In this document: positions 22,178-24,733 of the stretch, piece by piece | Position numbering within the stretch: position 1 is the stretch's first letter | Layout of the letters: every line of letters starts with the position of its first letter | Assembly (NCBI GenBank): GCA_001778545.1 | Contig: MFHJ01000018.1 | Location: 1-24,733 of the forward strand | Source: Candidatus Giovannonibacteria bacterium RIFCSPHIGHO2_02_43_16 | GTDB taxonomy: Bacteria > Patescibacteriota > Minisyncoccia > JACPKW01 > UBA11713 | DNA length: 24,733 nt | Reading direction: 5' to 3' | Notes under the pieces: model-generated | The model's database searches: none | Told to the model about the DNA's origin: nothing | The model's input: only the letters and a program-made list of their open reading frames with translations | Program-made: the position numbers and the translations under genes

Positions 22178-23235
22178 TTTCTGCTGCCGATAAAAATTTC
22201 TTTTGTATTCACTGGGTTGATTAATACGGAGGAGATCGCTCCAGACGGAGAAATCTGGATGCCCCGCCAGGTCACACCTCCGTCATCCGAAATATAGAGC
22301 TGATTTTGCGCCGCAACGTAAATTTTCGCGGAATCGTGCGGATCTATGGCAATCGCGGTTATCGGCAAAATCTCTGGAGCCAAAGTTAAGTTTATCTTTT
22401 CCCAGGCAAGTCCGCTATTAGTCGACCTCAAAAGCCCGTACCGAGACCCGTGATATAAATACTGCGTTCGCGGATCAATAAATATTGTCGGGCCATCCTT
22501 AGCCCCCGGGAAATCCCGAAGTGAATCAGATAAATCTTTCCAGCTAGCCCCTCCGTCGATAGATATGTAAAAGGAGCCTCTGGGATCAAGCGCCCAAACT
22601 TGGTTTTCGTGGGAGGGGTTAAAAATCATTGAGATAAGCCCTGACTGAAAACGGGAAGCCAATCTCCAAGTCGCCCCGTTATTTCTAGATTCATAGAAAC
22701 CGCCATCGGATCCGATAACTCTCAAGAATCCCGCCTTGGTTCGATATCCTTTCAAAAAGGCATATTTTTCTAAAGGCGTGAAGAATAGTTCAGAACGCTT
22801 TTCGTCTTTATATTTTATAATTCGGCCGCGATTCATAAATAAAACGAGCGCTATGAATTCTTTCTCCGTTGCTGGTTTTATCAAATCGAATACCCTGGCT
22901 CCCTCCCCGATCCCTCCGGGATACTGATCAAACTTTTCTCCGGATATATTTCCTCTCCACACTCCTCGCGCCTCCGTCCCAATTAAAATCTGCTTTTGGC
23001 TTGATTGGTCAAAAGTCATAGTTGAAATATTCCCTCCGACAAAATTATTTAACACCTTCCAATTCGCCCCTCCGTCATCACTTTTATATAAAGTTGTTCC
23101 GTTTCCCCCGCCTTGAGAACCCCCTGAAGATGTCGAGGAAGTCCGCGCCCTAAAAAGCACGGGGATTAAAGACAAGCCCAAAATAAAAATTATTATTATT
23201 ACGACAATTATCAAAAAAGGCTTTTGCCCAGTCAT
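22174..23235 (-). CDS. Membrane-anchored Asp-box (BNR) beta-propeller protein
   Basis: This 353-residue protein has an N-terminal anchor (7-28) without a lipobox. A Ser/Gly linker follows (32-46), then a repeat domain with five Asp-box motifs: SDDGGANW (52-59), SRNNGATW (183-190), SIDGGASW (225-232), STNSGLAW (271-278) and SDDGGVTW (316-323). Asp-boxes mark beta-propeller blades in sialidases, sortilin/VPS10 and the YCF48/HCF136 photosystem-assembly factors. No sialidase catalytic residues can be assigned, so a scaffold or binding role on the outer face is more likely. It is wedged between holB and frr, overlapping both neighbours by 1 and 4 nt. A conserved but unexplained partner of housekeeping genes is the safest reading. 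Confidence 0.82.
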   Translation of the reverse strand: MTGQKPFLIIVVIIIIFILGLSLIPVLFRARTSSTSSGGSQGGGNGTTLYKSDDGGANWKVLNNFVGGNISTMTFDQSSQKQILIGTEARGVWRGNISGEKFDQYPGGIGEGARVFDLIKPATEKEFIALVLFMNRGRIIKYKDEKRSELFFTPLEKYAFLKGYRTKAGFLRVIGSDGGFYESRNNGATWRLASRFQSGLISMIFNPSHENQVWALDPRGSFYISIDGGASWKDLSDSLRDFPGAKDGPTIFIDPRTQYLYHGSRYGLLRSTNSGLAWEKINLTLAPEILPITAIAIDPHDSAKIYVAAQNQLYISDDGGVTWRGIQISPSGAISSVLINPVNTKEIFIGSRK

Positions 23236-23942
23236 TATTCTATGTAATGTTTAGATAAAGCTAGATGTTCGAGAAGCATTTTTGGCGAGTAAGTTCGCTC
23301 AAAAAATCTCTTTTTTATCTCAAAATAATCTTCTGCGAAGCCGAGAAAAAGCATAGCGGAGTCTGTATTCAAAGTCCTTATCTTTGGCTCCATCCAAGCC
23401 TCAATTTTGCGAAAAACTTCTTCGGCCTCATCTCTATTTTGCGCGAGCGCGCCTATATCTTCAAGGTTTAATTTAAATTTCGAGATTTCTGCTTTTTCAT
23501 CTTGCTTACTTTTCTTGAATACAGTCAAGCGCGACAATAAAGGAAGGGATAACGAGGCATCCGACGCAAGAGAAATTACGAAATAAGTTTCTGGATGAGG
23601 CTCTTCAATCGTCTTGAGAAGAGTCGTTTGCGCGTCAGGAGCGAGATATCCGCTTTTTATCCTAAAAATTTTAGAACCGTAAAGCGCCGTCTGATTCGCC
23701 GCAAATTGGATTTCTCTCGCGTCCTCGATCTTTAAAGATTCGCCTTCGTAGACGCGCGCGCCCAGAAACGATTCCGATTGGCACGCCTCGCATTTTTTGC
23801 AAAAACTTTTATCGTAGCAAGCAAGATAGCGCATGAGAAGATTCTCGGTCTCGCCGCCATCCCCCACCAAGAGAAATGCCTGCGCCCCCCCGTCTCTAAA
23901 AAAATTCCTAAAAAATTGGTTTATATCCCCATCGATAATCAT
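23235..23942 (-). CDS. holB: DNA polymerase III delta-prime-like clamp-loader subunit
   Basis: This 235-residue AAA+-type protein is shorter than E. coli delta-prime (334). The P-loop position reads LLVGDGGETENLL (24-36) and lacks the GKT, fitting the non-hydrolysing delta-prime subunit. A cysteine cluster, C42 with C48-x2-C51-x2-C54, corresponds to the family zinc module. TTLLKTIEEPHPETYFVISL (106-125) is the classic delta-prime/gamma segment, and the arginine-finger motif SRC appears as LLSRL (135-139). The C-terminal collar domain seems reduced. It helps load the sliding clamp. Its start overlaps the mreB-like stop (ATGA). Confidence 0.85.
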   Translation of the reverse strand: MIIDGDINQFFRNFFRDGGAQAFLLVGDGGETENLLMRYLACYDKSFCKKCEACQSESFLGARVYEGESLKIEDAREIQFAANQTALYGSKIFRIKSGYLAPDAQTTLLKTIEEPHPETYFVISLASDASLSLPLLSRLTVFKKSKQDEKAEISKFKLNLEDIGALAQNRDEAEEVFRKIEAWMEPKIRTLNTDSAMLFLGFAEDYFEIKKRFFERTYSPKMLLEHLALSKHYIE

Positions 23943-24733
23943 CTTTTGGAAAGAATGCTTTTTTTATACACGTCGAGATGTTCGAGAGCTATTCCTGTTC
24001 CTTTGGCAACGCACAAAAGCGGCTCATCCGCGATTTTTGCTTTAACCCCAGTAGAACGGTAGACAAGCTCGTCCAAATTTCGCAAAAGAGACGACCCGCC
24101 CGTCATAACGATGCCTTGATCAATTATATCAGAGGCTAATTCCGGGGGAGTATCCTGCAAGACGCGTTTTATGGTTTTCATTATTTCTTTTAGTTCGCTG
24201 TCAATCGCTTTAACTATTTCATTCGTTCCTATTTTTGCCGACCGTGGAAGCCCAGTCAGGAAATCTCTGCCCTTGACTTCATAACTATCTTCTTTCTCGA
24301 CTGCGATCGCGGAACCTATGGCTATTTTTATTTCTTCGGCTGTTCTCTCGCCTATCGCTAAATTGAAAGTTTTTTTAATGTAATCCGCGATTGCTTGGTC
24401 AATTTTATTCCCCGCGACTTTAAACGAAGCGGAAGCGACAATTCCTCCGAGAGATATAACCGCCGCGTCAGTAGTACCGCCTCCGATATCAACAACCATA
24501 TGGCCTGTCGCCTCATAAATTGGTATCCCGGCTCCAATCGCCGCAAGTATCGGCTCCTTCATTATATAGGCCGCTCTTGCCCCAGCCTTCATCGCGGCTT
24601 CCACCACGGACCTTCTTTCTGTGGAGGTAACGCCGGCCGGAACGGAAACCATGACCTCGGGCTTAAATAAGTTCCACTTGCCAAGCGCTTTATTCAAGTA
24701 GTACCTCAACATCGCTTCCGTAACGCGATAATC
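23939..24733 (-). CDS. Second MreB-family actin homologue (5' end outside window)
   Basis: The frame is open to the window edge; the residues before the first visible Met read DYRVTEA, matching the MreB pattern DFEVTEEML, so about 80 N-terminal residues including phosphate 1 are missing from view. Visible are VMVSVPAGVTSTERRSVVEA, phosphate 2 VVDIGGGTTDAAVISLGGIV and the adenosine motif VMTGGSSLLRNLDELVY. It is clearly homologous to the 17493-18551 MreB but diverged throughout. It heads a run with holB, the Asp-box gene and frr, without mreC or mreD. It could be an Mbl/MreBH-like paralogue with a separate role in the envelope. Confidence 0.92.
   Translation of the reverse strand, partial: DYRVTEAMLRYYLNKALGKWNLFKPEVMVSVPAGVTSTERRSVVEAAMKAGARAAYIMKEPILAAIGAGIPIYEATGHMVVDIGGGTTDAAVISLGGIVASASFKVAGNKIDQAIADYIKKTFNLAIGERTAEEIKIAIGSAIAVEKEDSYEVKGRDFLTGLPRSAKIGTNEIVKAIDSELKEIMKTIKRVLQDTPPELASDIIDQGIVMTGGSSLLRNLDELVYRSTGVKAKIADEPLLCVAKGTGIALEHLDVYKKSILSKR

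Overview
The window looks like a chromosomal segment of a Candidate Phyla Radiation (Patescibacteria) bacterium, most likely a Parcubacteria-type lineage. This is a judgement from family resemblance and not a database result. The evidence is: very tight packing with 1-26 nt overlaps; a short prolyl-tRNA synthetase without the usual inserted editing domain; a cysteine-rich multi-zinc-ribbon protein of a type I associate with these genomes; a Cas2-fold/winged-helix orphan regulator; and an RnfD-FNR fusion next to a cupredoxin instead of a visible respiratory chain. TGA acts as a normal stop in many genes, so the UGA=Gly code of Gracilibacteria/Absconditabacteria does not apply.

Layout (nearly everything is on the minus strand, so transcription runs from high to low coordinates). 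(1) 24733-21623: a translationally coupled run of a second MreB (cut by the window edge), DNA polymerase III delta-prime, a membrane-anchored Asp-box (BNR) beta-propeller protein, and ribosome recycling factor. (2) 21600-20947: a plus-strand wHTH/Cas2-fold gene bracketed by two related 42-bp dyads centred on CGCTATAGCG. (3) 20859-14442: rseP, proS, mreB, mreC, mreD and mrdA, a cell-shape and envelope operon with a series of 17-26 nt overlaps. (4) 14388-12121: a small toxin-antitoxin-like pair whose toxin stop overlaps the start of the multi-zinc-ribbon gene. (5) 12101-10155: greA and lysS, ending in a strong terminator. (6) 10070-2129: a reduced division/cell-wall cluster with a good promoter, mraZ, rsmH, ftsL-like, ftsI, then murF, ddl and an RnfD-FNR fusion. 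It is interrupted between ftsI and murF by a REP-type transposase unit (5907-6612) on the opposite strand. (7) 2100-72: a membrane-anchored cupredoxin, a LysM-like membrane protein, tRNA-Ala(TGC), a truncated methyltransferase and a NUDT15-like Nudix hydrolase.

Taken together, the window carries much of the machinery that couples peptidoglycan synthesis to division (mraZ/ftsL/ftsI/murF/ddl) and elongation (mreBCD/mrdA), plus translation and transcription housekeeping genes (lysS, proS, greA, frr, rsmH, tRNA-Ala). Intergenic gaps are short, and eight of them contain an exact minus-strand TATAAT, in two cases only 6-8 nt before the ATG. Besides ordinary core genes, the most interesting parts are the Cas2-fold regulator with its paired dyads, the REP transposase unit inside the division cluster, the TA/zinc-ribbon coupling and the RnfD-FNR/cupredoxin redox pair. 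No intergenic stretch exceeds about 210 bases.
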